From positions 1,302,001-1,366,000 of the forward strand of contig OZ243044.1 of the NCBI GenBank assembly GCA_965212135.1: a stretch of DNA of 64,000 nucleotides, in the 5' to 3' direction. This document shows, piece after piece, positions 34,025-44,627 of the stretch. Made by a program: the position numbers and the translations under genes. The notes under the pieces were generated by a model. That model made no database searches and was not told the DNA's origin. It was given only the letters and a program-made list of their open reading frames with translations. The DNA is from Bin75 sp965212135. Its GTDB lineage: Bacteria > Nitrospirota > Nitrospiria > Nitrospirales > UBA8639. The first letter of the stretch is position 1, and each line of letters starts with the position of its first letter.

Positions 34025-34025
<1 letters not shown>
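33579..34025 (-). CDS. atpC: ATP synthase F1 subunit epsilon
   Basis: The 148-residue subunit has the beta-sandwich start LLEVVAPDKLLVSEYVDQVTAPGTEGDFGVLPGHC and a C-terminal two-helix part (QAAVARATERLERG and the VSLEKARL helix). It sits in the central stalk with gamma and c-ring and regulates ATP hydrolysis. Its first base overlaps atpD by 1 nt, so it is tightly coupled. Length and domain order are normal. Confidence 0.95.
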
Positions 34026-35473
<1,448 letters not shown>

Positions 35474-35581
35474 TTGATGACTTCCTTTCTCATGAAGGCG
35501 AACAGTCGGAAGGAAGGCGTGTCTCGCAATACGCGCTTCCTGAAACCCGTGACTCCGCGCTCTTCGCACAGACCACGCCGC

Positions 35582-36457
35582 CTATTTCAACGCCTCCGCC
35601 CCGCCGACAATGTCCATCAATTCTTTTGTAATCGCGGCCTGGCGGGTTTTATTGTAAAACAACGTGACCTTCTGAATCAGCTCGCCCGCGTTCCGTGTGG
35701 CCCCGTCCATGGCGGTCATGCGCGCGGCCTGTTCGGCGGCCGCGGATTCCAACAGCACGCGAAACGCCTGCACCTGAAAATGTTTCGGGAGCAGGGCTTC
35801 GAGCAACGCCTGTTCCTCCGGCTCAAACAAATACGCCCCGGTCGCCATGGGCGGCTCCGGGGCATTCGTCTCGTCCAGTGATTCGATGGGCAGCAGTTTT
35901 TCGACGATCACGCGCTGCTGCATCACGGATTTGAATTCGTTATAGACCACGTACAGTCGGTCAAAGGCTCCTTCGTGATAGCGCCGAATAATATCGTGCC
36001 CCATATCCAGGGCATGTTCGAAACTCAAGCGATCAAAGATTCCCGGCCATTCCTGGCGAACGGCCCACTGGCGCCGGCGAAAAAAATCAATGCCTTTTCT
36101 CCCGGCCACGGCCACGGTCAGGCGTTCGCCCCGCTCGCCATGCCTGGTCAGGAACTCCGACGCCTGTCGAAGAATGTTCGCGTTAAAGGCTCCGCACAGC
36201 CCCCGGTCGCTCGTGATCACCAGCAATTCAGTCGCGTGGCCTTCTCGCTTGCGCAACAACGCATGCGAGGTCCGACTGGTCCGTTCCGCCAGATGACTCA
36301 CCACGTCCCGAAGTGTATGCGCATACGGTCGGGAGGAGAGAATCCGGTCCTGCGCCCGCTTGAGTTTGGCGGCCGCGACCATTTTCATCGCCTTCGTGAT
36401 TTTCTGCGTGTTCTTAAAGGACGCGATCTTCCGTCTTAGGCTTTGCAAACTTGGCAT
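35582..36457 (-). CDS. atpG: ATP synthase F1 subunit gamma
   Basis: The 291-residue rotor subunit has the N-terminal coiled-coil helix PSLQSLRRKIASFKNTQKIT and KAMKMVAAAKLKRAQ, the central fold with ELLVITSDRGLCGAFNANI and the C-terminal helix with RMTAMDGATRNAGELI and LFYNKTRQAAITKELMDIV. It turns inside the alpha3beta3 ring and couples proton flow to catalysis. It lies 22 nt after atpA. Length is normal. Confidence 0.95.
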   Translation of the reverse strand: MPSLQSLRRKIASFKNTQKITKAMKMVAAAKLKRAQDRILSSRPYAHTLRDVVSHLAERTSRTSHALLRKREGHATELLVITSDRGLCGAFNANILRQASEFLTRHGERGERLTVAVAGRKGIDFFRRRQWAVRQEWPGIFDRLSFEHALDMGHDIIRRYHEGAFDRLYVVYNEFKSVMQQRVIVEKLLPIESLDETNAPEPPMATGAYLFEPEEQALLEALLPKHFQVQAFRVLLESAAAEQAARMTAMDGATRNAGELIQKVTLFYNKTRQAAITKELMDIVGGAEALK

Positions 36458-36479
36458 GGAGCGCGCTCACGATGATGGG

Positions 36480-37988
36480 TCAGCATGGCTTGGTCTGTTT
36501 ATAATCGGTCATGATCTGTTTGAGTTGGCCGCCGAACGCCTCGTCAATTTTCTTTTTGGCCGCCACCTCGTCCCGTACGCGAGGATGGTGCTTTTTGATG
36601 TGGGCCAGGAGGCCCTCTTCAAACTCACGAACGTCCTTCACGGGCACGTCGTCCACAAACCCGTTGACCCCGGCAAAAATAGACAACACCTGGTCCGCCA
36701 CCGGCATGGGTTTGTATTGTTCCTGTTTGAGCAGCTCGACCATGCGCGCTCCGCGCGACAACTGCGCTTGCGTCGCTTGATCCAATTCACTGCCGAACTG
36801 CGCAAACGCGGCCATTTCCCGATATTGGGCCAAATCAAGCCGCAGGGTCCCCGCCACCTGTTTCATGGTTTTGATTTGCGCCGCCCCGCCGACGCGGGAA
36901 ACCGACAACCCCACGTTAATGGCCGGACGAATGCCCGAATAAAACAGGTCGCCGGCCAAATAAATCTGTCCGTCGGTAATGGAAATCACGTTGGTCGGAA
37001 TATACGCCGACACGTCGCCGGCTTGCGTTTCAATAATGGGCAGCGCCGTCAGGCTCCCCGCTCCCTTCTCGTCACTCAATTTGGCGGCGCGTTCCAGCAA
37101 CCGGGAATGCAGGAAGAACACGTCACCGGGAAAGGCCTCGCGGCCCGGCGGCCGGCGAAGCAACAACGATAATTGGCGGTAGGCCACGGCATGTTTCGAC
37201 AGATCGTCATAGATGATGAGGGCATGCCGTCCATTGTCGCGGAAATATTCCCCCATCGCCGCCCCGGAATACGGGGCAAAGAACTGGAGGGTCGCCGCAT
37301 CGCTGGCCGTGGCCGCCACGACGATGGTGTAGTCCATCGCGCCATGGTCTTCGAGCGTCTTCACGACGCGCGCGACCGTGGACCGTTTCTGGCCGACCGC
37401 GACGTAGATGCAAAAGACATTGAGCCCTTTTTGGTTAATGATGGTGTCGAGGGCAATGGCCGTCTTCCCGGTTTGCCGATCACCGATAATCAACTCCCGC
37501 TGCCCGCGGCCGATGGGAATCATGGCGTCAATCGCCTTCAATCCGGTCTGCAGGGGCTCACTCACGGATTGGCGTTCCACCACCCCGGGGGCGCGCACTT
37601 CCAGCAACCGGGTCTCCGAAGCGGCGATCGGGCCTTTGCCGTCAAGGGGTTGCCCCATCGCGTCCACCACCCGTCCGACCAGCGCCTCGCCAACGGGCAC
37701 GTCGGCGATCCGGCCCGTTCGTTTCACCGGGTCGCCTTCTTTGATCGCGGTGTCCGAGCCCATCAGCACGGCGCCGACACAATCTTCTTCAAGATTCAGC
37801 GCCACGCCGACAATGTCCCCGGGAAACTCCAGCAACTCCCCGGCCATGGCGCCTTCAAGGCCGTAGATTTTGGCAATGCCGTCTCCCACCTGGATGACAT
37901 AGCCCGTTTCGGTGACATCAACACGCTGTTCAAAATCCTTGATCTTGTCTTGAATAATTGAACTGATTTCTTCCGCCTTGATCTGCAT
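36480..37988 (-). CDS. atpA: ATP synthase F1 subunit alpha
   Basis: The 502-residue subunit has the nucleotide-binding motif GDRQTGKTAIALDTI, then a segment with STVARVVKTLEDHGAMDYT and the conserved PGREAFPGDVFFLHSRLLERAA. Alpha sites bind but do not hydrolyse ATP. It starts 3 nt after atpH, with which it is certainly co-transcribed. Length matches bacterial alpha subunits. Confidence 0.96.
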   Translation of the reverse strand: MQIKAEEISSIIQDKIKDFEQRVDVTETGYVIQVGDGIAKIYGLEGAMAGELLEFPGDIVGVALNLEEDCVGAVLMGSDTAIKEGDPVKRTGRIADVPVGEALVGRVVDAMGQPLDGKGPIAASETRLLEVRAPGVVERQSVSEPLQTGLKAIDAMIPIGRGQRELIIGDRQTGKTAIALDTIINQKGLNVFCIYVAVGQKRSTVARVVKTLEDHGAMDYTIVVAATASDAATLQFFAPYSGAAMGEYFRDNGRHALIIYDDLSKHAVAYRQLSLLLRRPPGREAFPGDVFFLHSRLLERAAKLSDEKGAGSLTALPIIETQAGDVSAYIPTNVISITDGQIYLAGDLFYSGIRPAINVGLSVSRVGGAAQIKTMKQVAGTLRLDLAQYREMAAFAQFGSELDQATQAQLSRGARMVELLKQEQYKPMPVADQVLSIFAGVNGFVDDVPVKDVREFEEGLLAHIKKHHPRVRDEVAAKKKIDEAFGGQLKQIMTDYKQTKPC

Positions 37989-37991
37989 GTC

Positions 37992-38528
37992 TTACCCCTT
38001 GACCAGTTGAATCCGCATCCGGTTGAGTCGGCCCTTGACCGTGCTGTCATAGACTTTGCTTCCGATGTGTATTTGCATGCCCGCAAGCAGGGAAGAATCG
38101 GATTGAAAGTTGACCGCGACCTCTCGGTTGAACGTCGCGCGGAATCGGGCGAGCAGGTCCTGTTTCATGTCGTCATCCATCGTGCGAGCCGACACGACGG
38201 CGATTTGCCGCTTGCCGCTTTGCTGAAGCCGCAACGCTCTGAAGGCCTCGGCAATGTCCGGCAGGCATCCCATTCGATTGTTTTTCAACAGTTGTTTGCA
38301 GAATCGTCCCATCACGGACGGGCAACCCGTCCGCTCGCACAATGCGGTGAGGACGTCGAGTTTTTCTTCTACGGTCACGACCGGCGAGGCAAGGACGTGC
38401 TTCAACGCGGGAGAGTCCTTCCATGCGTGAGCCAGCGCCTGTAATCCGTCCTGCGTCGCGGCCAGGGCTTCCTGGTGTAACAGGCGAAAAAGCGCATGGG
38501 CGTACCGTCTCGCTATAACATCGTTCAT
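37992..38528 (-). CDS. atpH: ATP synthase F1 subunit delta
   Basis: The 178-residue subunit connects F1 to the peripheral stalk. The start NDVIARRYAHALFRLLHQE and the C-terminal LAGMQIHIGSKVYDSTVKGRLNRM are characteristic (OSCP/delta family). ATG 38528 matches the family start; the frame is open to 38603. It is the first F1 gene here, and the upstream neighbour is mnmA. The usual atpB, atpE and atpF genes of F0 are not in the window. Confidence 0.92.
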   Translation of the reverse strand: MNDVIARRYAHALFRLLHQEALAATQDGLQALAHAWKDSPALKHVLASPVVTVEEKLDVLTALCERTGCPSVMGRFCKQLLKNNRMGCLPDIAEAFRALRLQQSGKRQIAVVSARTMDDDMKQDLLARFRATFNREVAVNFQSDSSLLAGMQIHIGSKVYDSTVKGRLNRMRIQLVKG

Positions 38529-38618
38529 CGGGAATCCGTTGTGAAGAAAGAGGTCAAACCCCAGCGTTGACGCTGGCGCACAAGAAACGAAAAACGGTAT
38601 CACGGGGAAATCGGGGTG

Positions 38619-39806
38619 TCAACGGGCGGGGGTCCCCGCGCGGGGCAATCGGCTTCTGCGACGCGGGGATTCCGAACTGCGCGGGTTGTCGCTGAACGGC
38701 GTTGAACGATGGCGTTGCGGAAATCGCTCGATGATGCCGCCGCCAAGAACGCGGCCACCGTCATAGAAGACGATGGACTGACCGGGGCTCAGCGCTTGTT
38801 GCGCCTCCTGGAATTCTATGAGCAGAGTGTCCGCGGTGTGCCGCCGGACCCGACCGGCGACGGCCGGCGAGGCGTACCGATACTTGACGGCGACGCGGCT
38901 CAACGTCCGGGGCGAGGCACCGGTCAGCCAATTCAGATCGTGCACCGTGCAGGTGTGCCGCAGCAGGTCTTCCGCCCGTCCCAGGACCACCGCGTTGGTT
39001 TCGGGGTGCACGGCCTGGACGTATAAGCGTTCGCCGTGTGCCAGTCCCAATCCCTTTCGCTGCCCGGGGGTATAAAACGCAATGCCCCGATGCTCGCCAA
39101 GTTTCCGGTTTTCCGCATCAATGAACGGGCCAGGCCGCAACGCGTGCGGCGCCTCCACGGTTAAAAATTGCCGGTAATCTCCCTGGGTGACAAAACAAAT
39201 TTCCTGACTTTCTTTCATTTCATCGGCGGGAAGATCCAGGTCCGCGGCGCGTTGCCACACCTCTGCTTTCTGAAGATGACCGACGGGAAACAGAATATGG
39301 GGCAACCAGGCGGCCGCGATCCTGTACAAAAAATATGATTGCTCCTTGGTCGCGTCCGCGCCTTTAAATAAGCCAAACCCCTCGGCGACCGGCAACACAC
39401 GAGCATAATGCCCGGTGGCCACAAAGTCGGCTCCCCTGGTTTTCGCTAATTGGTACAACATGCCAAACTTCACGCGTTCGTTGCAGCGAACGCAAGGATT
39501 GGGGGTCGTCCCGCCCACATACCCCGCAATAAAATCATCCACCACGTGCTTGCGAAACCTCTCCCGGGTATCAACCACTTCATGCGGAATGCCCAACCGC
39601 TTCGCGACGTGCCGAGCCAGGCCAATTTTGCAACATCCCCGTTCCTCCCATTTTTTTGACACCGCCGCGTCGGGATCTTCATGCTCCCATACTTGCAGCG
39701 TCACTCCTTTCACGTCATACCCCTGTTCCGTCAGCAGCAACGCCGCCACGGAGCTGTCCACGCCTCCGCTCATTCCGAGAAGGACCGTTGGTTTTGGGTT
39801 AGACAT
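38619..39806 (-). CDS. mnmA: tRNA-specific 2-thiouridylase MnmA
   Basis: The 395-residue enzyme makes 2-thiouridine at the wobble position of tRNA-Lys, -Glu and -Gln. It has the PP-loop GMSGGVDSSVAA (about 11-22), the catalytic Cys in NPCVRCNERVKFG (about 104) and the second Cys in EICFVTQGDY (about 203). A C-terminal tail of about 30 residues, rich in Arg, Ser and Pro, extends beyond the usual domain end near GGGIIERF. It may bind RNA or be disordered. The gene precedes atpH by 90 nt. Confidence 0.94.
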   Translation of the reverse strand: MSNPKPTVLLGMSGGVDSSVAALLLTEQGYDVKGVTLQVWEHEDPDAAVSKKWEERGCCKIGLARHVAKRLGIPHEVVDTRERFRKHVVDDFIAGYVGGTTPNPCVRCNERVKFGMLYQLAKTRGADFVATGHYARVLPVAEGFGLFKGADATKEQSYFLYRIAAAWLPHILFPVGHLQKAEVWQRAADLDLPADEMKESQEICFVTQGDYRQFLTVEAPHALRPGPFIDAENRKLGEHRGIAFYTPGQRKGLGLAHGERLYVQAVHPETNAVVLGRAEDLLRHTCTVHDLNWLTGASPRTLSRVAVKYRYASPAVAGRVRRHTADTLLIEFQEAQQALSPGQSIVFYDGGRVLGGGIIERFPQRHRSTPFSDNPRSSESPRRRSRLPRAGTPAR

Positions 39807-39847
39807 GACGGATGAGGCTTCTTGAGATCCCGGGGCGCCGGGCCCTT

Positions 39848-40261
39848 CTAGCCGGTTTCGCCATCATTGGAGTAAGCGGGGAGGGTATCACGTGTGCTCT
39901 CGTCCATATCGCACTGTCCACGGAACAAGACTCCATCTTCCATGGAAAACGACGGGGACTTGACATCACCGATCAGGACGGCCGGTTTCAGCATCTGGAT
40001 TTTTTGGGTGGCCGTAATGTTGCCCTCAATCCTGCCTTTACAGACAATCACTCCACAGGTAATCGTTCCTTTGATGACCGCCTGTTCCCCAACGATGAGG
40101 GTATCGTTCGCGTTCACTTCACCCTCAAGATGTCCGTTAATGCGGATGATGGCACCGTCAAATTTGACGGTTCCTTTGAAGTCCACGCCTTTGCCGAAAA
40201 AGGTGTAGTTGTCTTCTTCGGAGAGTAATTCCGGTTGTTTGTCGGATTTTTCACCCCACAT
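39848..40261 (-). CDS. Bactofilin
   Basis: The 137-residue protein is a bactofilin: a short N-terminal tail, the central repeated beta-helix (GKGVDFKGTVKFDGAIIRI, then GHLEGEVNANDTLIVGEQAV and GTITCGVIVCKGRIEGNI) and a polar C-terminal tail. Bactofilins form stable filaments used in cell shape, polarity and, in Myxococcus, ParABS positioning. ATG 40261 is preceded by GAGGAGGG at 8 nt. It directly follows parB, so a link to segregation is likely. Confidence 0.92.
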   Translation of the reverse strand: MWGEKSDKQPELLSEEDNYTFFGKGVDFKGTVKFDGAIIRINGHLEGEVNANDTLIVGEQAVIKGTITCGVIVCKGRIEGNITATQKIQMLKPAVLIGDVKSPSFSMEDGVLFRGQCDMDESTRDTLPAYSNDGETG

Positions 40262-40352
40262 AATGCACGCCCTCCTCAAGATGCCACCAGGAAAACATTG
40301 TGCGTTTGGTCCCTGCGTCTCCATGCCCGCTGTTCTCCGGGCCCGTGGATGG

Positions 40353-41207
40353 TTACAATACAATCACGTCTATAATCCGGGTTAAATCTTCACGGGAATA
40401 ATAGCTGAGAACCAATTCACCTCCGCGCGGTTTGGCGCGAATGGCGACTTTTGTACCCAGGTGTTTTCGGAGACGAGCGACCATGTCGGCGTCGAGAGTA
40501 TGTGTTCCCGAAGCGGTTCGGCGAGTCCTGGCTTTGCGGACGTCACGGGTCCCTTGCCTGACCAATCGCTCTATCTGTCTGACGGAAAGCCGATCATGAA
40601 CAATTCGCCTGGCCAGAGCCAGTTGGGGTCCGGAATTTTTCAGGCCCAGAATGACCTTTGCATGCCCCAATGTCAATTGACCGGATTCCAACATGCCATG
40701 AACCTCATGTGGCAATGCGAGGATTCTGCAGAGATTGGCCACCGAAGCCCGGTCGCGTCCCACGCGCTCGGCCACCGCTTCTTGCGTCAACCCAAACTCA
40801 TCCATCAGTTGGCGATAGGCCTTGGCTTCTTCCACCGGGTTTAAATCAACTCTTTGGATATTTTCAATTAGGGCTAATACCGTAGATTCATCGTCTTTGG
40901 ATTGCCGAATGATCGCGGGGACGGCCGCGAGTTTCGCCAATTTTGCCGCACGGAACCGTCGCTCACCCGCAATGAGTTCGTAGGAACCGTCTCCCCTTCG
41001 CCGAACAAGGACGGGGTGAAGCATCCCGTGCCTTGTAATGGATTCCGTCAGTTCCAAGAGGTCGTGTTCGACAAATGTTTTTCTGGGCTGCGACCTGTTC
41101 GGCAGAATTTTGGTAATGGGAATCAAATGAAAAGCCTGATCGCTCGCATTCGCCTGACTCTCCGGCAAAATGGCTGCCAGACCTTTACCCAATGCTTTTT
41201 TGACCAT
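40353..41207 (-). CDS. parB: Chromosome-partitioning protein ParB
   Basis: The 284-residue protein has the ParB/Srx N-domain with the CTP-binding GERRFRAAKLA box (about residues 92-102), the helix-turn-helix TQEAVAERVGRDRASVANLCRIL and a C-terminal dimerisation part. The N-terminal MVKKALGKGLAAILPE is the standard ParA-interacting segment. ATG 41207 overlaps parA by 23 nt. It binds the parS sites at 41987 and 42666 and spreads as a CTP-loaded clamp. Confidence 0.95.
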   Translation of the reverse strand: MVKKALGKGLAAILPESQANASDQAFHLIPITKILPNRSQPRKTFVEHDLLELTESITRHGMLHPVLVRRRGDGSYELIAGERRFRAAKLAKLAAVPAIIRQSKDDESTVLALIENIQRVDLNPVEEAKAYRQLMDEFGLTQEAVAERVGRDRASVANLCRILALPHEVHGMLESGQLTLGHAKVILGLKNSGPQLALARRIVHDRLSVRQIERLVRQGTRDVRKARTRRTASGTHTLDADMVARLRKHLGTKVAIRAKPRGGELVLSYYSREDLTRIIDVIVL

Positions 41208-41955
41208 TCGCCAAAAACTCCCGCGCAAACTCCATATACGCCCTGGCCCCCTTTGAGGCCGTATTGTAGAGCACCCCCGGACGCCCATAACCCGGGGCCT
41301 CGGCTAATGCCACACTTCTGGGGATAACCGATTGATACACTTTATTGGGGAAAAACTTTTTGACTTCCTCCGAAACCTGCCTGGCGAGAGTGAGCCGGGC
41401 ATCCCACATTGTCAAGAGGATCCCCTCAATTGACAGGTCCCGGTTGAAGCTGCCGCACACCCTTTCGATAGTCGCGATCAGCCGCCCCAACCCCTCCATG
41501 GCGTAATATTCGCATTGCACCGTGATCAAAACCGAATCCGCGGCCGTCAGGGCATTCACCGTCAGAAGCCCCAGGGCCGGCGGACAATCAATAATGATGA
41601 AATGATACTGATTGGCGATGGGAGAGAGCAGACGCTTGACTCGTTCCTCCCGGTGGTCTATCTCGGCCAGTTCCAGTTCTGCTCCGGCAAGCGCCGGGCC
41701 GGAAGGCAAAAAGTCCAACGTGGCCATTGAAGTGGAAACAATGGAATCGGCAACGGGAATGTCTTTGAATAAACAATCATAGAGCATGTGCGCGGGTGCG
41801 TCGACGCCCAGGCCGCTCGTGGCGTTGGCCTGGGGGTCAAGATCAACCAGTAACACCTTCTGTTCGGAGAGCGCCAGCGCCACCGACAAATTGACGGCGG
41901 TGGTGGTTTTACCAACCCCGCCCTTTTGATTCGCCACGGCGACGATTTTAGCCAT
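41185..41955 (-). CDS. parA: Chromosome-partitioning ATPase ParA (Soj)
   Basis: The 256-residue Walker ATPase has the deviant Walker A QKGGVGKTTTAVNLS (about 9-23), LLVDLDPQANATSG and the IIIDCPPALGLLTVNAL Walker B region. It binds DNA nonspecifically as an ATP dimer and moves ParB-parS complexes. parB follows with overlap. parS lies 32 nt upstream of the start, between parA and rsmG. Confidence 0.96.
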   Translation of the reverse strand: MAKIVAVANQKGGVGKTTTAVNLSVALALSEQKVLLVDLDPQANATSGLGVDAPAHMLYDCLFKDIPVADSIVSTSMATLDFLPSGPALAGAELELAEIDHREERVKRLLSPIANQYHFIIIDCPPALGLLTVNALTAADSVLITVQCEYYAMEGLGRLIATIERVCGSFNRDLSIEGILLTMWDARLTLARQVSEEVKKFFPNKVYQSVIPRSVALAEAPGYGRPGVLYNTASKGARAYMEFAREFLANGQKSIG

Positions 41956-41980
41956 CAGTCCGTTTTCTCATTGGTTACTG

Positions 41981-42008
41981 TCCGATTGTTCCACGTGGAA
42001 CAATCGGA
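41981..42008. promoter_or_regulatory. parS site 1 inside a 28-nt perfect palindrome
   Basis: TGTTCCACGTGGAACA (41987-42002) differs from the common parS TGTTTCACGTGAAACA by one symmetrical base change on each side. The palindrome extends perfectly six more bases each way, from 41981 to 42008. It lies 26 nt upstream of the parA start and just past the end of rsmG (stop at 42013). Confidence 0.85.
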
Positions 42009-42012
42009 GACC

Positions 42013-42660
42013 TCATTGACTGCGTTCCAGAATACTCAAGAGTCTGTGACCCAACCCAAAAGGCAATTCGTAAGAAATTTCCTTGACCACAGAAAACGCC
42101 GGCGGATTGAGTGCGGGAGGCAGGGGGTGCGCCCGCCACACAACACACTTCCCCAACGCAGAGAGTATGGGACTAACATAGGATAAACCGACACTCAATC
42201 GCAATGCTTTCATGAACACCCAGTCAAATTTTCCATGAAATTCGTTTTGTTTTGAAACCTGTTCGATGTTTTTCGACTCGACTCGCACGTTGTGTAATCC
42301 AAGCAGACCAATAATATGATGAAGAAACGCGACCTTCTTCAAATTGGGTTCAAGGAGCGTCGTCTCGCGTTGAGGGGAGAAAATGTGTATGGGAATCCCG
42401 GGAAATCCCGCGCCGCTTCCAATATCAAGGACCGACGAAAGCCGCTCCATTCCAACCACCCTGATCCCCGCCAAGGAATCAACAAACAGATTGCCGACCA
42501 TCTCCTGTTCACGGGTATGCCCCGTGAGATTGATTTTCGCATTCCATTGACGAAGCTCCCGGATATACACCACAAACTGATTAATCGTGTCCTGTCGTGG
42601 AGCCACGCCAATAGCCCTGAACCCTTCGTGAAAGAGTGCCGCCAGTTGTTCCGTGGTCAT
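42013..42660 (-). CDS. rsmG: 16S rRNA m7G527 methyltransferase RsmG
   Basis: The 215-residue enzyme has the SAM motif VLDIGSGAGFPGIPI (about residues 77-91), the N-terminal helices and the KINLTGHTREQE segment. It methylates G527 in 16S rRNA (site linked to streptomycin response). ATG 42660 (MTTEQLAALFHEGF) begins 6 nt downstream of parS site 2. The frame is open further to 42783 but that part overlaps the site and mnmG. Order mnmE-mnmG-rsmG-parA-parB is the conserved origin arrangement. Confidence 0.94.
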   Translation of the reverse strand: MTTEQLAALFHEGFRAIGVAPRQDTINQFVVYIRELRQWNAKINLTGHTREQEMVGNLFVDSLAGIRVVGMERLSSVLDIGSGAGFPGIPIHIFSPQRETTLLEPNLKKVAFLHHIIGLLGLHNVRVESKNIEQVSKQNEFHGKFDWVFMKALRLSVGLSYVSPILSALGKCVVWRAHPLPPALNPPAFSVVKEISYELPFGLGHRLLSILERSQ

Positions 42661-42665
42661 GTCAT

Positions 42666-42681
42666 TGTTCCACGTGGAACA
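42666..42681. promoter_or_regulatory. parS site 2
   Basis: TGTTCCACGTGGAACA at 42666-42681 is the same 16-nt palindrome as site 1, 679 bp away, here without the extended arms. It lies 5 nt upstream of the rsmG start codon. Confidence 0.85.
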
Positions 42682-42727
42682 TTTGGATGGAGCGACGACA
42701 ACACTTGAGGAAGCAGCGATTGACGGT

Positions 42728-44605
42728 CTAGGCAACGTTCGCAGACCGCTGGAACCGTTCCAACGAAACAAGCAGCAGGGCAATAGCGGCGGGAGTCATG
42801 CCTGAAATCCTTGAAGCCTGCCCGATGGTGGCGGGTTTAATTTTTGACAGTTTTTCCGCAACCTCGTTTGAAAATCCCTGCACAGTGGTGTACGGGAAGT
42901 GTATGGGAATGGTTTTGCTTTCCAGTTTTTGAAATCGCGCAATCTGTTCAAGTTGCCGTTTGATATATCCATCATATTTGATTGAAATTTCAACAGCGTC
43001 GCCCATTTTTTTCCCGGAGATTCCCGCTTCCCCCACGATGGTCATCAGTCGGTCGTAGGTCAATTCCGGACGCTTGAGCAATTGCGCAAGCGTGGCGCCG
43101 GGGTCGGGACGGGTCTGTCCTGTCTGATTCCAACGCGTGTGCATTTCCGCGGTCCATTGTGGCCGAGTGTGTGACAGACGATGCAGTTCCCGAGCGATCA
43201 CGTTCTGTTTGTCTTGAAAGTTATGATAGAGGTCTTGCGACACCAATCCCAACCGGAACCCTGTTTCCAGAAGCCGTTGGTCCGCATTATCCTCACGCAA
43301 CAATAATCGGTATTCCGCCCTTGAGGTAAACATCCGGTACGGCTCCCTGGCATCTTTTGTAATCAGATCATCAATCAGCACGCCAATATAGGCCTGGGAA
43401 CGATCCAGGATGAGCGGCGGTTCGCCTTTGACCTGCAGGGCGGCATTGATCCCGGCCATCAGGCCCTGGGCCGCGGCCTCTTCGTACCCGGAGGTCCCGT
43501 TGATTTGGCCGGCATGATACAATCCCCTCACGTGTTTGGTTTCGCACGTCGGATGCAACTGGTACGGGGGAAAGTAGTCGTATTCAATCGCGTACCCCGG
43601 TTTCAGCATAGCGGCGTGTTCAAAGCCCGGAATGGTCTTCAGCATGGCGGCCTGGACGTCCACCGGCAAACTGGTTGAGATGCCATTGGGGTAAAACGAT
43701 GGCGAATCAAGCTCCTCGGGCTCCACAAAAATCTGGTGTTGGGGTTTCTCTTGAAACCGAACAACCTTATCCTCGATTGACGGGCAATACCGTGGCCCCA
43801 CGGAATCAATCACGCCCCCGTACATTGGCGACCGGTCCAAATTGTTCAGGATGATTTCATGCGTCCGTTCATTGGTATAGGTGAGGTGGCAGGAAACCTG
43901 CGGGTTCGTGATGGACGAAGTCCGACTGGAAAAGGGACGGGGCGGGATGTCGCCGGGCTGAATGGTCATGACGTCAAAATTCAGCGTGTCACGATCCAGT
44001 CGCGGAGGCGTACCCGTTTTCAACCGCCCAACTTCAAAGCCAAAATCCCTCATGCAGTCCGAAAGATGTTCGGCCGAGGCCTCTCCGGCCCGGCCACCGG
44101 GAATATGGTTCATTCCGATATGCATCAACCCTTTTAAAAACGTGCCGGACGTCAGAATGACCGCTTGCGCGCGGATGGTCTCGCCCGCATCCGTGATAAT
44201 CCCCTTGATGGAACCCCCTTGTGTCAACATGCCATTGGCGGTCCCCGCAACAATTTCAAGATTTGGCTGGGTGGCCAGGGTGTCCTGCATGGCCTTTTTA
44301 TACAGGGACTTATCGCACTGGACGCGCGTGGCTCTGACCGCCGGGCCTTTTCTCGTATTCAGCATCCGAAACTGAATGCCGGCTTTATCCGTGTTGTAGC
44401 CCATTTCGCCGCCCAGGGCGTCAATTTCTTTGACCAGATGCCCTTTGCCGATGCCTCCCACCGCCGGATTACACGGCATGTGCGCGATTTTCTCCCGGTC
44501 AATGGTCAGCAATAAGACCCGGCAACCCATTCTGGATGCGGCCAACGCCGCTTCACAGCCGGCATGGCCACCGCCGATGACGATAATATCCCGTTGAACG
44601 GACAT
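42728..44605 (-). CDS. mnmG: tRNA uridine-5-carboxymethylaminomethyl synthesis enzyme MnmG
   Basis: The 625-residue flavoprotein has the FAD motif VIGGGHAGCEAALAASRMG at the start, the conserved Cys-containing PCNPAVGGIGKGHLV, and GTFLKGLMHIG in the middle. The C-terminal helical domain ends with RISGMTPAAIALLLVSLER, used in tRNA and MnmE binding. With MnmE it adds the cmnm5 group to wobble uridine; mnmA in the same region completes the 2-thio change. It lies 22 nt downstream of mnmE. Confidence 0.96.
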   Translation of the reverse strand: MSVQRDIIVIGGGHAGCEAALAASRMGCRVLLLTIDREKIAHMPCNPAVGGIGKGHLVKEIDALGGEMGYNTDKAGIQFRMLNTRKGPAVRATRVQCDKSLYKKAMQDTLATQPNLEIVAGTANGMLTQGGSIKGIITDAGETIRAQAVILTSGTFLKGLMHIGMNHIPGGRAGEASAEHLSDCMRDFGFEVGRLKTGTPPRLDRDTLNFDVMTIQPGDIPPRPFSSRTSSITNPQVSCHLTYTNERTHEIILNNLDRSPMYGGVIDSVGPRYCPSIEDKVVRFQEKPQHQIFVEPEELDSPSFYPNGISTSLPVDVQAAMLKTIPGFEHAAMLKPGYAIEYDYFPPYQLHPTCETKHVRGLYHAGQINGTSGYEEAAAQGLMAGINAALQVKGEPPLILDRSQAYIGVLIDDLITKDAREPYRMFTSRAEYRLLLREDNADQRLLETGFRLGLVSQDLYHNFQDKQNVIARELHRLSHTRPQWTAEMHTRWNQTGQTRPDPGATLAQLLKRPELTYDRLMTIVGEAGISGKKMGDAVEISIKYDGYIKRQLEQIARFQKLESKTIPIHFPYTTVQGFSNEVAEKLSKIKPATIGQASRISGMTPAAIALLLVSLERFQRSANVA

Positions 44606-44627
44606 GAGCGTATACGCTTAATTATTT

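Noticed and set aside
38640..38730. mnmA C-terminal tail as a separate small gene
   Set aside because: The frame is continuous with mnmA; the tail is best read as an extension of the enzyme.
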